Under the pieces are notes generated by a model that saw nothing but the letters and a program-made list of their open reading frames with translations, was not told the origin of the DNA and did not search any database. Below, piece after piece: positions 39,584-48,998 of a stretch of DNA of 64,000 nucleotides (its first letter is position 1; the number at the start of each line of letters is the position of its first letter). Made by a program: the position numbers and the translations under genes. The DNA lies in assembly GCF_001618385.1 (NCBI RefSeq), contig NZ_BDCR01000004.1:434001-498000 (forward strand). Reading direction: 5' to 3'. This DNA comes from Paludibacter jiangxiensis (GTDB lineage: Bacteria; Bacteroidota; Bacteroidia; Bacteroidales; Paludibacteraceae).

Positions 39584-41050
39584 TTACCAGTCGGGATTTT
39601 GAGTAAGTTTTCCCTGTGCTTTATCAATAATAGTTTGAGGGATAGGATAATACTTACATTTGTCGGTATATCCTTTGGATCCTAAAACAGTCAAAGCATC
39701 ACCCCAACGAACCAAATCAAAGAAACGTTCACCTTCCATAGCAAATTCAGCACGACGCTCCTTCTTAATGGCCGCACGTAAAGCAGCCTGATCGGTGGTA
39801 GTTATTGCAGGCAAAACATTGGCACCGCCTCTGGCTCTGGCCCTGATCATTTCGAGATATTTAAGTGCTTTGGCACTGTTCCCCGATTCATTTGCAGCTT
39901 CAGCCGCCATCATAATTACATCCGCGTATCTCAACAAGCGAACATTCAGCCAATTGGCATATTTGATACCTGTTGCTGCTCTTCGTGCCGGATTGGAATA
40001 TACTTTACGATTCCAGTAGGGCTGAATTGATCCCAATGAAGCAGGAACTGTCAAACCATAGCCATCTGAACCTCCCGAATAGAGTATGGTAGTAGTTTTT
40101 CTCGGATCGCCGGCTTCATATGAGTCAACCAAATCCTGACTCGGAACATTCCATCCCCAGCCTAAATCCCAGTCGCCACTACCACGAACACCCTGAGAAC
40201 CGTTGTAATTATTGTTATAACTGGTAGTTCCGTTGCTACTTACATAGTTTTGAGCTTCAAGCATCGATTCGGAAGAATTTTCACCGTCTTCGGTAAAGAA
40301 TTTGTCATAAGACCCCAGTAAGCTGTAGTTGCCAGAATTAATTACCGTTTCACACAATGATAATGCCCCAGCCCAGTCTTTCTGATACAATTTAACCTTT
40401 GCAAGCAATCCGTTAGCCGTGCCATTGGTCACACGCCCCGCATAGTTACTGGCCCACGATGATGGCAAATGAGCAGCCGCATAAGCCAAATCTTCTGTAA
40501 TGAATGTATATATCTGAGCAACTGTTGATTTTTCGATATTGGCATCACCGATATTATAAATTTTGAAATTAATAAGAGGAACGGCACCAAAAGTGCGAAC
40601 CAGATCAAAATAGGCATATCCCCTTAAAAAGCGGGTTTCCGCGCGATTGATGATATCGCCTGCCGATTCCAGCTTCAATGAATCCATCAGTTGAAGAATA
40701 TCATTGCAGTCGTTAATCATGGTATAGTGCGCATTCCAGTAGTCAAGAGTAAGCCAACTTTCAGCCTTGTTATATTTGTAGTAATCGGCAATTTGTTCGT
40801 AGGCGGCACCATCAGTTGGCGTACTGCCTTTGATGGCATCGTCGCTTCTCATAGTGTGCATAAAGGCATACGGTAAACCGGATACACCTTCAGCTCGTAA
40901 ATCGCCATATAGTCCAAAGACTTTTCCTTCTACTCCGCCCACAGTAAGATCTCCTTCTGTAGCCGTTGCGAGAGGTTTTCTGTCCAAAAAATCGGAACAA
41001 CTTACCAGCAATAATAAAATCGGTAAGATTAGTAAATATATCTTTTTCAT
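39584..41050 (-). CDS. SusD/RagB family glycan-binding lipoprotein
   Basis: 488 residues, lipobox at ILPILLLLVSCSDFLDRKPL. The fold is visible from an N-terminal SusD-like part (FMHTMRSDDAIKGSTPTDGA) and TPR-type helices (ETRFLRGYAYFDLVRTFGAV, KVKLYQKDWAGALSLCETVI) to the C-terminal RagB region (LRYADVIMMAAEAANESGNS, IKKERRAEFAMEGERFFDLV, YPIPQTIIDKAQGKLTQNPD). It caps the SusC channel and hands oligosaccharides to it. It lies 22 bases downstream of SusC in the same operon. The ligand is inferred from the locus, not from this sequence. Confidence 0.95.
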   Translation of the reverse strand: MKKIYLLILPILLLLVSCSDFLDRKPLATATEGDLTVGGVEGKVFGLYGDLRAEGVSGLPYAFMHTMRSDDAIKGSTPTDGAAYEQIADYYKYNKAESWLTLDYWNAHYTMINDCNDILQLMDSLKLESAGDIINRAETRFLRGYAYFDLVRTFGAVPLINFKIYNIGDANIEKSTVAQIYTFITEDLAYAAAHLPSSWASNYAGRVTNGTANGLLAKVKLYQKDWAGALSLCETVINSGNYSLLGSYDKFFTEDGENSSESMLEAQNYVSSNGTTSYNNNYNGSQGVRGSGDWDLGWGWNVPSQDLVDSYEAGDPRKTTTILYSGGSDGYGLTVPASLGSIQPYWNRKVYSNPARRAATGIKYANWLNVRLLRYADVIMMAAEAANESGNSAKALKYLEMIRARARGGANVLPAITTTDQAALRAAIKKERRAEFAMEGERFFDLVRWGDALTVLGSKGYTDKCKYYPIPQTIIDKAQGKLTQNPDW

Positions 41051-41072
41051 AATTCTATGGTATTAAATGGAA

Positions 41073-44000
41073 TTAAAAAGTGATGTTCACACCCACAGTA
41101 GTTACGGCCGGCACAGGATAACCACCGTTGTCATATCCGAATTTAGTAGCACTACCTCCGGCTTCAGGAGTAAAGCCCGAGTTATGCTTCCATGTTACAA
41201 GGTTCTGTCCGCTTACATAAACTCTCAGTTTCTCTATATTCATTTTTTGCAACAGTTTATGATCAAATGAATAACCCAACTGAACATTACGCAAACGCAG
41301 GTAACTTCCGTCTTCAATCATATAGGTAGAAGGCAAATTGTTATTGGCATCATTTCCAACCTTCGGTTCCCAATTGGAAGTTCCGGCTCCGGTCCAGCGA
41401 CCCAAACGATCCTGTCTGTAATTGAATACGGCATAAGAAGAACCGTTACCCCAATCACGCCAGATTTCATTTCCATATACACCCTGGAATTCGATTGATA
41501 AATCAAAGTTTTTGTAGTTGGCTGATGCGCTCAGTCCGTAGGTAAAATCAGGCGTAGGATTGCCTATAATAGTACGATCTGCATCTGTAATTTTTCCGTC
41601 ACCGTTCAGATCCTTAAATTTCAAATCGCCGGGACCGTAATCGGCTAAAGTATTCACCGGACTGGCTAACTTATCAGCATACGACTGATAAACGCCTTCA
41701 ACAACATATCCATAGAATGATCCGATAGGCGATCCGGCCTGTGTAATTGAATTACCATCATAGTAAGCATAACCCGGTTTCCAGACACTTAACACTTTAT
41801 TACGAATTGTAGTAATATTTCCAGATACATTAAATGTCAAACCATTAGCTAACTTCTGATTCCATGATGCAGTGAATTCAAAACCATTGTTTTTAACAGA
41901 ACCCGAATTCGTGTAAAAATTATTGCTGCCATCATTTACGTAAGTCAACAGGTCTTTTGTGCGTTTTTCGTAATAGTTGGCTTCAAAATGAAGTCGGCTA
42001 CCAAGGAAGTCGGCTTCAAATCCACCTTCGTACGAATCCACGGTTTCCCACTTTAGGTTTGGATTATTTTTGTAGGCCAATTCATAAGCCGGAACAATAT
42101 TGGAACCGAATACAGCTGAAGAGCCTGCTACATAGTTAGGATAGTACGGATAGTGTACCGCATTGTACTGATTTCCCAATTGACCCAGAGACGCTTTAAT
42201 CTTCAGGTTATTGAACACTTTCTGATTCTGCATGAACTTTTCTTCGCTCATAAACCAGGCTCCACCCAATGCCCAGAAATTCTGATAACGATGACTGGGA
42301 GAGATTTCAGAAGATCCATCGCGACGGAACGAACCATTCAGATTGTATTTTCCTTTATAACTGTAGAGAGCACGGAACAGCATCGATACTGTAGATCTGT
42401 CCCATTCTGAAGGATTGTCTTTGTCTGCAACAACCACTCTGGTTTCAGGGTCTCCATAAGGATAAACATCAAGATACCACCAACGTTTGTCATAAGGAAT
42501 CACAGGAGCTCCGGCATAAGAATACTGGTTCACTTTACCGCTAACCTGGCTATAGTCTTCATAGAATGTGGTAAAACCGCCCAGCAAAGTCAGATTATGC
42601 TCGCCAAATTTCTTCTTATAGGTTAACAGATAATCCTGTTGAATCTTGGTATACGTGTTTTTATACTGGCTAACAGATGACAAAGTATTCCAATCGACCA
42701 CCTGACCTGATTCAGCAGCATACACCTGATATTTAGGAGTATATGTACGACCATTGTTAAAACCTAAATCGGCAAAGTAATTGGCCTTCAATGTGAGATC
42801 TTTAAACAGCGTCCATTCTATAAAACCATTACCAATAAACCGGTATTCGTTGTTGAGCTGCGTGTATTTGTTCCCTTTTACAAACATCAACGGATTACCA
42901 ATTTGAGGACCTCCAATATCATCAGGTAACTTATTATACACATTGTAAGTCGTATTGTACGGTTCAACAATTGGAGTTGCATTCAATGCCGAAATAAAAT
43001 CGTGCAATTGAGGTAAATTTGCTTTGTAGGCATTAACGTTCACTCCAACTTTGAAGTGCTTATTAATTGTCAGTTCATCATTGAGGCTGACGGTTAACTT
43101 GTTGTATGTTTCATATTTAATCAAGCCTTCCTGATACAAATACCCTGCCCCAAAATAAAACTTATTTTTCTCATTCCCACTCGAAATACTCAGGTTGTGA
43201 GATGTAACAATGGCATTGCTTTGTTTAATCTGGTTAATCCAGTTTGTATTACCTTGGAACAAGTCATAGCGACCATATGCAGAAGCTCCCTGATTGATTC
43301 TTTGTTCATCGTAAAGAGTTATAAAACCATTACGATCAGTCATATCAGGTGTTCCAACAATATTCTGTACACCAACAGACGAATTGAAATTGACAGTCAC
43401 CTTTCCCAGAGCTCCTTTCTTGGTCGTAATAATGATGGCACCGTTAGCACCCCGTACGCCGAAAATTGCTAGTGACGAAGGGTCTTTAAGGACTTCCATC
43501 GAAGCAATATCCTCCGGATTGATAAAGTTGATATTGTCGTTGAAAATCCCATCGACAATGTACAACGGCTTTGTCTGGTTGCGGCTGATAGTTCCCCGAA
43601 TTCTGATATCGGGTTCAGAACCAGGTTTTCCACTATTAACAACCGACAAACCGGCTACTTTTCCTTGCAACGAAGAGATAGGGTTGGAATTCGGTTTGTT
43701 TTCAAGATCTTTTGACGACACTTTCACAATCGATCCGGTCAGGTCTCTTTTATTAGCCGTACCGTAACCAATTACAACCACCTCGTCTATTTTAGTAGTC
43801 GACTGTTTCAATTTTACATTGACTGTCTGAGAGTTTTCAACCTGTAATTCTTCTGTTTCATATCCAATGAAAGAAAACTGAAGAACGTTTCCTTTTGTAA
43901 CATTCAGAGTAAAAGCACCGTCAAGATCGGTGGCCGTTCCCTGTTTTTGCCCTTTCACAACAACGCTAACTCCCGGAAGAGTTTCGTTAGTTTCTGCATC

Positions 44001-44093
44001 CCGAACAATGCCCGAGATTTTTAGATTTTGTGCCAGCATCTGTAACGAGAAGGCACTCAGCAGAATCAGAATAAAACTGATTTTCTTTTTCAT
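41073..44093 (-). CDS. SusC/RagA family TonB-linked outer-membrane transporter
   Basis: 1006 residues: signal peptide (ISFILILLSAFSLQMLAQ), CarboxypepD_reg-like domain (~24-105; ISGIVRDAETNETLPGVSVV), then the SusC signature DEVVVIGYGTANKRDLTGSI, plug (VDGIFNDNINFINPEDIASM, GVRGANGAIIITTKK) and a large barrel ending VTTVGVNITF. In the late barrel, DADRTIIGNPTPDFTYGLSA and YLRLRNVQLGYSF are hallmarks of the family. It imports oligosaccharides together with SusD through TonB. First of the SusC-SusD-LamG run, 70 bases after the GH144-type gene, so one transcript from the GH3 promoter is plausible. Confidence 0.96.
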   Translation of the reverse strand: MKKKISFILILLSAFSLQMLAQNLKISGIVRDAETNETLPGVSVVVKGQKQGTATDLDGAFTLNVTKGNVLQFSFIGYETEELQVENSQTVNVKLKQSTTKIDEVVVIGYGTANKRDLTGSIVKVSSKDLENKPNSNPISSLQGKVAGLSVVNSGKPGSEPDIRIRGTISRNQTKPLYIVDGIFNDNINFINPEDIASMEVLKDPSSLAIFGVRGANGAIIITTKKGALGKVTVNFNSSVGVQNIVGTPDMTDRNGFITLYDEQRINQGASAYGRYDLFQGNTNWINQIKQSNAIVTSHNLSISSGNEKNKFYFGAGYLYQEGLIKYETYNKLTVSLNDELTINKHFKVGVNVNAYKANLPQLHDFISALNATPIVEPYNTTYNVYNKLPDDIGGPQIGNPLMFVKGNKYTQLNNEYRFIGNGFIEWTLFKDLTLKANYFADLGFNNGRTYTPKYQVYAAESGQVVDWNTLSSVSQYKNTYTKIQQDYLLTYKKKFGEHNLTLLGGFTTFYEDYSQVSGKVNQYSYAGAPVIPYDKRWWYLDVYPYGDPETRVVVADKDNPSEWDRSTVSMLFRALYSYKGKYNLNGSFRRDGSSEISPSHRYQNFWALGGAWFMSEEKFMQNQKVFNNLKIKASLGQLGNQYNAVHYPYYPNYVAGSSAVFGSNIVPAYELAYKNNPNLKWETVDSYEGGFEADFLGSRLHFEANYYEKRTKDLLTYVNDGSNNFYTNSGSVKNNGFEFTASWNQKLANGLTFNVSGNITTIRNKVLSVWKPGYAYYDGNSITQAGSPIGSFYGYVVEGVYQSYADKLASPVNTLADYGPGDLKFKDLNGDGKITDADRTIIGNPTPDFTYGLSASANYKNFDLSIEFQGVYGNEIWRDWGNGSSYAVFNYRQDRLGRWTGAGTSNWEPKVGNDANNNLPSTYMIEDGSYLRLRNVQLGYSFDHKLLQKMNIEKLRVYVSGQNLVTWKHNSGFTPEAGGSATKFGYDNGGYPVPAVTTVGVNITF

Positions 44094-44163
44094 AGTTCTG
44101 ATTTTGTGTTAATTAATTCATGACAATCTATTTTCTTAATTTATGGAATGCCCGTATCAAATA

Positions 44164-45726
44164 TTATTTGTACTGAAATCCCAATTTTTTTATTCCGTTA
44201 CCAATCTCTTCATTTTGCATAAAGAGAGTCCAGAGTAAGCCGCTCCGGTAGTTCTCAATCATCGTAGCAATCGGTCCCTGATCGATTGCCAGATACGATC
44301 GAACTACCTGTTGGCCTGATACCATGTTCAGGTTAAAAGCATCATAAAATCCATATTTGCCTAATAATTCTTTACCTAAATCGTAATAGAAATGGCGGAA
44401 TACAGGTAACACTTCCTGCGGGGCATAAGGCAAAGACGAAAGCGCTGCTGTTGGAGAAACAGTACCATTTTCATCAGGTGTACCCGGATGATGCGAGGTA
44501 TATCCAACCAATGGATCGTCAGAAGAAGTAAATCCCCAACTATCGGCTCCGTAGCCTTTGTATTTCTTCGGGTTTGCCATTGCATAAGCACGGTGAATCA
44601 AGACATGATTTCTATTCCGGTCCCAAAAATCGGCATCTTTGTTGCTTAGGCCTTTAGGATTCAGCCCCAGAAAAGAGTAATGGGTAAAAAACAACGGGCC
44701 GCCGTATTCCATGCCCAACGACAGCGGTATTCCAAAATAACTTTTGCCGTTTTGATAGTATGGTGAAGTTCTCCAGCAATTGAACACTTCCGGTCGAATC
44801 GGGTGCGTGGGCGAAGATGCCGCCAATACGTATGTAATAAGGGTTTCATCAAAGCCTTTTATCCGATGACGCATTTTGAATCCATAGTTCTTTGACCAGT
44901 GCCAGTAAAGTGAGTCTGTACCGTCCGTATACCAGTTCCAGTCAATTTCTTCCCACAGTTTTGTGATACGCGACGAAAGTGTTTTTTCCTTATCGTTTCC
45001 ATTCTTAAAATACTGACGGGCAGTAAGCAAGCCCTGTGTAAGGAAGGCTGTTTCTACAAGGTCTCCCCCATCGTCATATTGACTAAAATTGAAAACCTTA
45101 CCTGTGTTTCCATTGTACCAGTGCGCCCAAGCTCCATGAAAACGATCAACCCTTTCAAGGAAAGAAACAATCTGATCGATTTTATTCATGGCTTGTTCCC
45201 GCGGAAAATAATTACGCTGAGCCCCAGCCACTAACGCCATAATCCCGAAGCCCGTACCTCCGGTTGTCACTATATCTCCATGATTATCGTTGCTTCGCTC
45301 GCGAGCCATACCACAGTCGGGATGAGCCAGATCAAAGAAATAACGGGTCGTATAGCGCTGAACCATGTCAATCAGCTGGTCATCCGTGAATTTATGGGTC
45401 GTTGCTTTGCATTCGAATTTTGCGGCAGCTTTGTCTGTAACATTCATTCCTTTGGGTACGACTCTATACACCAAATTCCTTTCTCCCACAGATTTACCCG
45501 GAAAATCAAGATAAAATCCGGAGTTGTTTTCCGCTCTCTTTTGAAAATGAATGCCATGATCTGTCGAGAGATAAATCTCGTAGGTAAAACCGGGCAGATT
45601 GGCATACGTTATTTCAACATGCGCATCATAACCTGTAGCCCGAAGCGACTCCGGCACAATATATTTCTGTGCAGTCAACAACGGCATACAGGCTGTTGCC
45701 ATTAAAAGAATTAATAATCGAAACAT
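44164..45726 (-). CDS. GH144-type (glycoamylase-like, PF10091) enzyme, secreted
   Basis: 520 residues with signal peptide MFRLLILLMATACMPLLTAQ; Cys13 is in the hydrophobic core and not a good lipobox, so a soluble periplasmic enzyme is likely. An FN3-like part (~25-105) precedes the (alpha/alpha)6 domain: DLAHPDCGMARERSNDNHGD, TTGGTGFGIMALVAG, YDDGGDLVETAFLTQGLLTA, HWSKNYGFKMRHRIKGFDET, GGPLFFTHYSFLGLNPKG, YGADSWGFTSSD and AIDQGPIATMIENYRSGLLW. These parallel the 34876 paralogue. Characterised GH144 proteins cleave beta-1,2-glucan to short sophoro-oligosaccharides. It lies 12 bases after the GH3 gene, which would finish the hydrolysis. Confidence 0.88.
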   Translation of the reverse strand: MFRLLILLMATACMPLLTAQKYIVPESLRATGYDAHVEITYANLPGFTYEIYLSTDHGIHFQKRAENNSGFYLDFPGKSVGERNLVYRVVPKGMNVTDKAAAKFECKATTHKFTDDQLIDMVQRYTTRYFFDLAHPDCGMARERSNDNHGDIVTTGGTGFGIMALVAGAQRNYFPREQAMNKIDQIVSFLERVDRFHGAWAHWYNGNTGKVFNFSQYDDGGDLVETAFLTQGLLTARQYFKNGNDKEKTLSSRITKLWEEIDWNWYTDGTDSLYWHWSKNYGFKMRHRIKGFDETLITYVLAASSPTHPIRPEVFNCWRTSPYYQNGKSYFGIPLSLGMEYGGPLFFTHYSFLGLNPKGLSNKDADFWDRNRNHVLIHRAYAMANPKKYKGYGADSWGFTSSDDPLVGYTSHHPGTPDENGTVSPTAALSSLPYAPQEVLPVFRHFYYDLGKELLGKYGFYDAFNLNMVSGQQVVRSYLAIDQGPIATMIENYRSGLLWTLFMQNEEIGNGIKKLGFQYK

Positions 45727-45738
45727 AGAAATGAGATT

Positions 45739-48027
45739 TTACTGTTCAAGGGAGAACATTGTTTTCTTTACATCTCGCGAGTTGCCGCCTACGTACACCT
45801 CAAATTCTCCGGGTTCAGTACCAAAAGTCATATCTGCACGATAGAAGGCCAGCATTTGCGGTTTTATGATAAAACTGACGGTTTTGGTTTCTCCTGCTTT
45901 CAGGAAGATCTTTTCAAAACCTTTCAGCTCTTTTACCGGCCGTGTAACGCTGCCTGCTAAATCGTGCAAATACATTTGAACTACCTCTGCACCGTCTTTT
46001 TTGCCTGTGTTTGTAACCTGACAGCTAACGGTGATGCTGCCATTTGCGTGTAATTTTGATGATGAAAGTACCGGAGTAGAATAGTCGAACGAAGTGTAGC
46101 TAAGTCCGTATCCAAACGGATAAAGCGGGGAATTGGGAACGTCCAGGTAAACAGAACGGAATTTCTCAAATTGATCTTCTTCATGTTCCGGTCTGCCAGT
46201 AGGTTTATGCGCGTAATAAATAGGTATTTGACCCACATTGCGTGGGAATGTGGCTGTCAGCTTACCACTCGGATTAACATCTCCGAACAAGACATCCGAA
46301 ATGGCATCGGCGGCCATAGTGCCTCCAAACCATACATTCAGTATGGCCGGAATATTTTCATTCTCCCAACCCAATGTGAGCGGGCGTCCGGTAAACAGCA
46401 CCAATACAACCGGCTTTCCTGTTTGAGCCAAAGCTCTGAGAAGCTCTTTCTGCGTATCCGGAATAGAAATATCAGACCGGCTTGCACACTCTCCGCTCAT
46501 TTCGGATGATTCGCCTACAGCTGCCACGATAACATCGGCCTGTGCAGCTACTTTCAGTGCTTCATCCAAAATTTCTTTTGCAGGACGGTTATCGCGATTC
46601 GTGGTTTTTCCAAACACGCTGACCCTTTTTTCCATTTCCTCGTCGGCAAAAATATTCGAGCCTTGTGCATACACTATTTTTGCCTTATCGCCTACTGCCG
46701 CCTTCATCGTTTCATAAAGTGTTGCCGGCTTGGAAAAATCAGCTGCTACCGACCATGTACCGCACATATTTTCTCTGTTATTGGCCAACGGACCGATTAA
46801 TGCAATAGTTCCGTTTTTCTTCAAGGGCAATAAATTGTTCTGATTCTTTAGCAAGACAAAGCTTTCTGCTGCTGTTTTGCGGGCAAAATTCAAATTTTCC
46901 GGTGTAAAAATCTCCGTTTTAGCACGGTTCTCATTACAATATTTATAGGGATCTTCAAATAGTCCCAGCTTCAGTTTTGCAATCAATACTGATTTACAGG
47001 CATCGTCAATCTCTTTTTGTGTAATTTTTCCTTCCCGAAGTGATTGTTTCAATGTTTTCAGAAATCCTTCGCTTACCATATCCATGTTTACTCCGGCTTT
47101 CAAAGCCAAAGCCGATACTGTCTGTAAATCGCCCATGCCATGAGCTGTCATTTCGGAAATACCTGTATAATCGGTAACTACAAAACCTTTAAAGCCCCAT
47201 TGTTTGCGCAACACGTCTGTGAGTAGCCATTTATTGCCTGTCGCAGGAATACCGTCAATTTCGTTGAATGAAACCATTACCGATCCACAACCGGCATCAA
47301 TAGCTGCTTTATATGGTGGCAAATAATCTTCATACATTCTGCGTTTGCTCATATCCACCGTGTTGTAATCGCGTCCGGCTTCGGCTGCACCATACAACGC
47401 GTAATGTTTTACGCAGGCCATAATATTATTGTTATGAGAGAGGTCTCCCTGATACCCCTTCACCATTGCTTTTGCAATCAAAGAGCCGAGATACGGATCT
47501 TCTCCGGAACCTTCGGCAATCCGTCCCCAGCGAGGGTCGCGTGCAATATCCACCATTGGAGAAAAAGTCCAGCATATACCATCGGCACTGGCTTCAATGG
47601 CAGCAATGCGTGCCGTTTTTTCTATCATCGGCAGGTTCCATGTGGAGGATAATGCGAGAGGAATAGGAAAAGTGGTTTCGTAACCATGTATAACATCCAT
47701 GCCGAAAATAAGAGGAATATGTAAACGGCTTTGTTCAACGGCTACCTTTTGCATGGCTTTAATCTTCGCAACCGATTTTATATTGAACAATCCGCCAACC
47801 AATCCTTGTTTAACTTTACCTCCGATATCGGAATTTTGTGCCTGACCTGTTACAAAATCGCCGGCTCCCGGCAGATTGAGTTGTCCTATCTTTTCCTCCA
47901 GCGTCATCAGTTTCATAATTGAATCCGCACGATATTCAATTCGTGATACAGGACGCGCAGGTGTATTTTTAAAAGAGGAAAATAAGACAAACAAGAAAAG
48001 TAAAAGAAGAGAAGTAGCTTTTTTCAT
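45739..48027 (-). CDS. Glycoside hydrolase family 3 beta-glucosidase-like enzyme
   Basis: 762 residues from ATG 48027 (MKKATSLLLLFLFVLFSSFK signal); a longer in-frame start adds 13 implausible residues across the promoter. Three GH3 parts are visible: the TIM barrel (~30-370; LMTLEEKIGQLNLPGAG, FSPMVDIARDPRWGRIAEGS, KHYALYGAAEAGRDYN), the nucleophile Asp in FKGFVVTDYTGISEMTAHGM, the alpha/beta sandwich (~400-620; AVGESSEMSGECASRSDI with the acid/base Glu region) and a C-terminal FN3-like domain (VTNTGKKDGAEVVQMYL). Typical of exo-beta-glucosidases; together with two GH144-type enzymes a sophorose/sophoro-oligosaccharide specificity is suggested. First gene of the operon. Confidence 0.93.
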   Translation of the reverse strand: MKKATSLLLLFLFVLFSSFKNTPARPVSRIEYRADSIMKLMTLEEKIGQLNLPGAGDFVTGQAQNSDIGGKVKQGLVGGLFNIKSVAKIKAMQKVAVEQSRLHIPLIFGMDVIHGYETTFPIPLALSSTWNLPMIEKTARIAAIEASADGICWTFSPMVDIARDPRWGRIAEGSGEDPYLGSLIAKAMVKGYQGDLSHNNNIMACVKHYALYGAAEAGRDYNTVDMSKRRMYEDYLPPYKAAIDAGCGSVMVSFNEIDGIPATGNKWLLTDVLRKQWGFKGFVVTDYTGISEMTAHGMGDLQTVSALALKAGVNMDMVSEGFLKTLKQSLREGKITQKEIDDACKSVLIAKLKLGLFEDPYKYCNENRAKTEIFTPENLNFARKTAAESFVLLKNQNNLLPLKKNGTIALIGPLANNRENMCGTWSVAADFSKPATLYETMKAAVGDKAKIVYAQGSNIFADEEMEKRVSVFGKTTNRDNRPAKEILDEALKVAAQADVIVAAVGESSEMSGECASRSDISIPDTQKELLRALAQTGKPVVLVLFTGRPLTLGWENENIPAILNVWFGGTMAADAISDVLFGDVNPSGKLTATFPRNVGQIPIYYAHKPTGRPEHEEDQFEKFRSVYLDVPNSPLYPFGYGLSYTSFDYSTPVLSSSKLHANGSITVSCQVTNTGKKDGAEVVQMYLHDLAGSVTRPVKELKGFEKIFLKAGETKTVSFIIKPQMLAFYRADMTFGTEPGEFEVYVGGNSRDVKKTMFSLEQ

Positions 48028-48063
48028 ATAGATGATTTTAGGGTAATTTTTACAAATACAATG

Positions 48064-48094
48064 CAAAGTTATTGCGTCAAAATTGAGTTGTCAA
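48064..48094 (-). promoter_or_regulatory. Promoter of the glycan-utilisation operon
   Basis: Minus strand: TTG at 48094-48092, about 20 bases, then TAACTTTG at 48071-48064. This fits the Bacteroidetes -33/-7 consensus (TTG N19-20 TAnnTTTG) better than any other site in the window. It leaves a leader of about 30 bases before the GH3 ATG. Confidence 0.6.
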
Positions 48095-48284
48095 GTATTT
48101 GAACCCGAGATTAATACTACAAGAAATAATACAAAATAAAGGTACCCCTACTTTACCCCCACAAGCAATACAAAATATTACATATACAATTGTATATCAA
48201 TACTTTAAACAATGCAAATATTTAATATTTCATTGCTTTGTAATCCCCTATATCATGTGTAATAAATGATAAATAAATACAAAA
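48095..48284. other. AT-rich intergenic stretch between the glycan operon and rubrerythrin
   Basis: No gene or RNA is visible. The sequence is AT-rich with several ATACAATTGTAT-like palindromic bits around 48185-48200, which could be an operator for the glycan locus, but I have no support beyond position. Confidence 0.4.
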
Positions 48285-48314
48285 AGCCCCTGATAATATC
48301 AATTATCAGGGGCT
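48285..48314 (-). terminator. Terminator after rubrerythrin
   Basis: A perfect 13-bp inverted repeat (48285-48297 AGCCCCTGATAAT with 48302-48314) with a 4-base loop, followed on the minus strand by TTTTGTATTTATTT. Confidence 0.85.
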
Positions 48315-48351
48315 AAGAAGTAAAATTCTAAATTTTAAACAATGGTAAGCT

Positions 48352-48927
48352 TTAGTAGTTTTCTTTGATTACTTCAAAATAAGCTTGCGGATGGAGACAT
48401 GCAGGGCAAATTTCAGGAGGTGTTTTGCCTGTATGAATGTAACCGCAGTTACGGCATTGCCATGTTACTTCATCTGTTTTTTCAAAAACTTCATTAGCTT
48501 CAATGTTATGCAAAAAGGCGAGATAGCGTTCCTCATGGCCTTTTTCAGCAATACTAATCATTCGATACATGGCCGCAATCTGAGGAAACCCGTCTTCATC
48601 TGCAATTTGGGCAAAGAAAGGATAAAGCTCACTCCATTCTTCATGTTCTCCTCCGGCTGCTTCCTTCAGATTCTCTGCAGTAGTACTGATTACACCGGCA
48701 GGATAAGTAGCTGTTATCTCAACCATTCCGCCTTCCAGAAACTTAAACATCCGTTTTGCATGTTCTTTTTCCTGATTAGCCGTTTCTTCAAAAATGGCGG
48801 CAATTTGTTCGTATCCCTCTTTCTTTGCCACGCTTGCAAAGTAGGTGTAACGATTACGGGCTTGGGATTCACCTGCGAATGATTTCAGCAGGTTTTGTTC
48901 TGTACGTGTTCCTTTAATACTTTTCAT
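48352..48927 (-). CDS. rbr: Rubrerythrin
   Basis: 191 residues from ATG 48927 (MKSIKGTRTEQNLLKSFAGE). The N-terminal ferritin-like four-helix bundle supplies the diiron ligands in SFAGESQARNRYTYFASVAK (Glu), EETANQEKEHAKRMFKFLE (ExxH) and ISIAEKGHEERYLAFLHNIE (ExxH). The C-terminal rubredoxin domain has two CxxC pairs: WQCRNCGYIHTGKTPPEICP and ACLHPQAYF. It reduces hydrogen peroxide in anaerobes with electrons from rubredoxin-type partners. This fits an anaerobic or microaerophilic host. Monocistronic, ending in a strong terminator. Confidence 0.96.
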   Translation of the reverse strand: MKSIKGTRTEQNLLKSFAGESQARNRYTYFASVAKKEGYEQIAAIFEETANQEKEHAKRMFKFLEGGMVEITATYPAGVISTTAENLKEAAGGEHEEWSELYPFFAQIADEDGFPQIAAMYRMISIAEKGHEERYLAFLHNIEANEVFEKTDEVTWQCRNCGYIHTGKTPPEICPACLHPQAYFEVIKENY

Positions 48928-48998
48928 AGCCAATCATTATTAATTGAAAATTAAACAATTGAATATAATTTCACCGACATATTTTCATGTCCGTTTTA

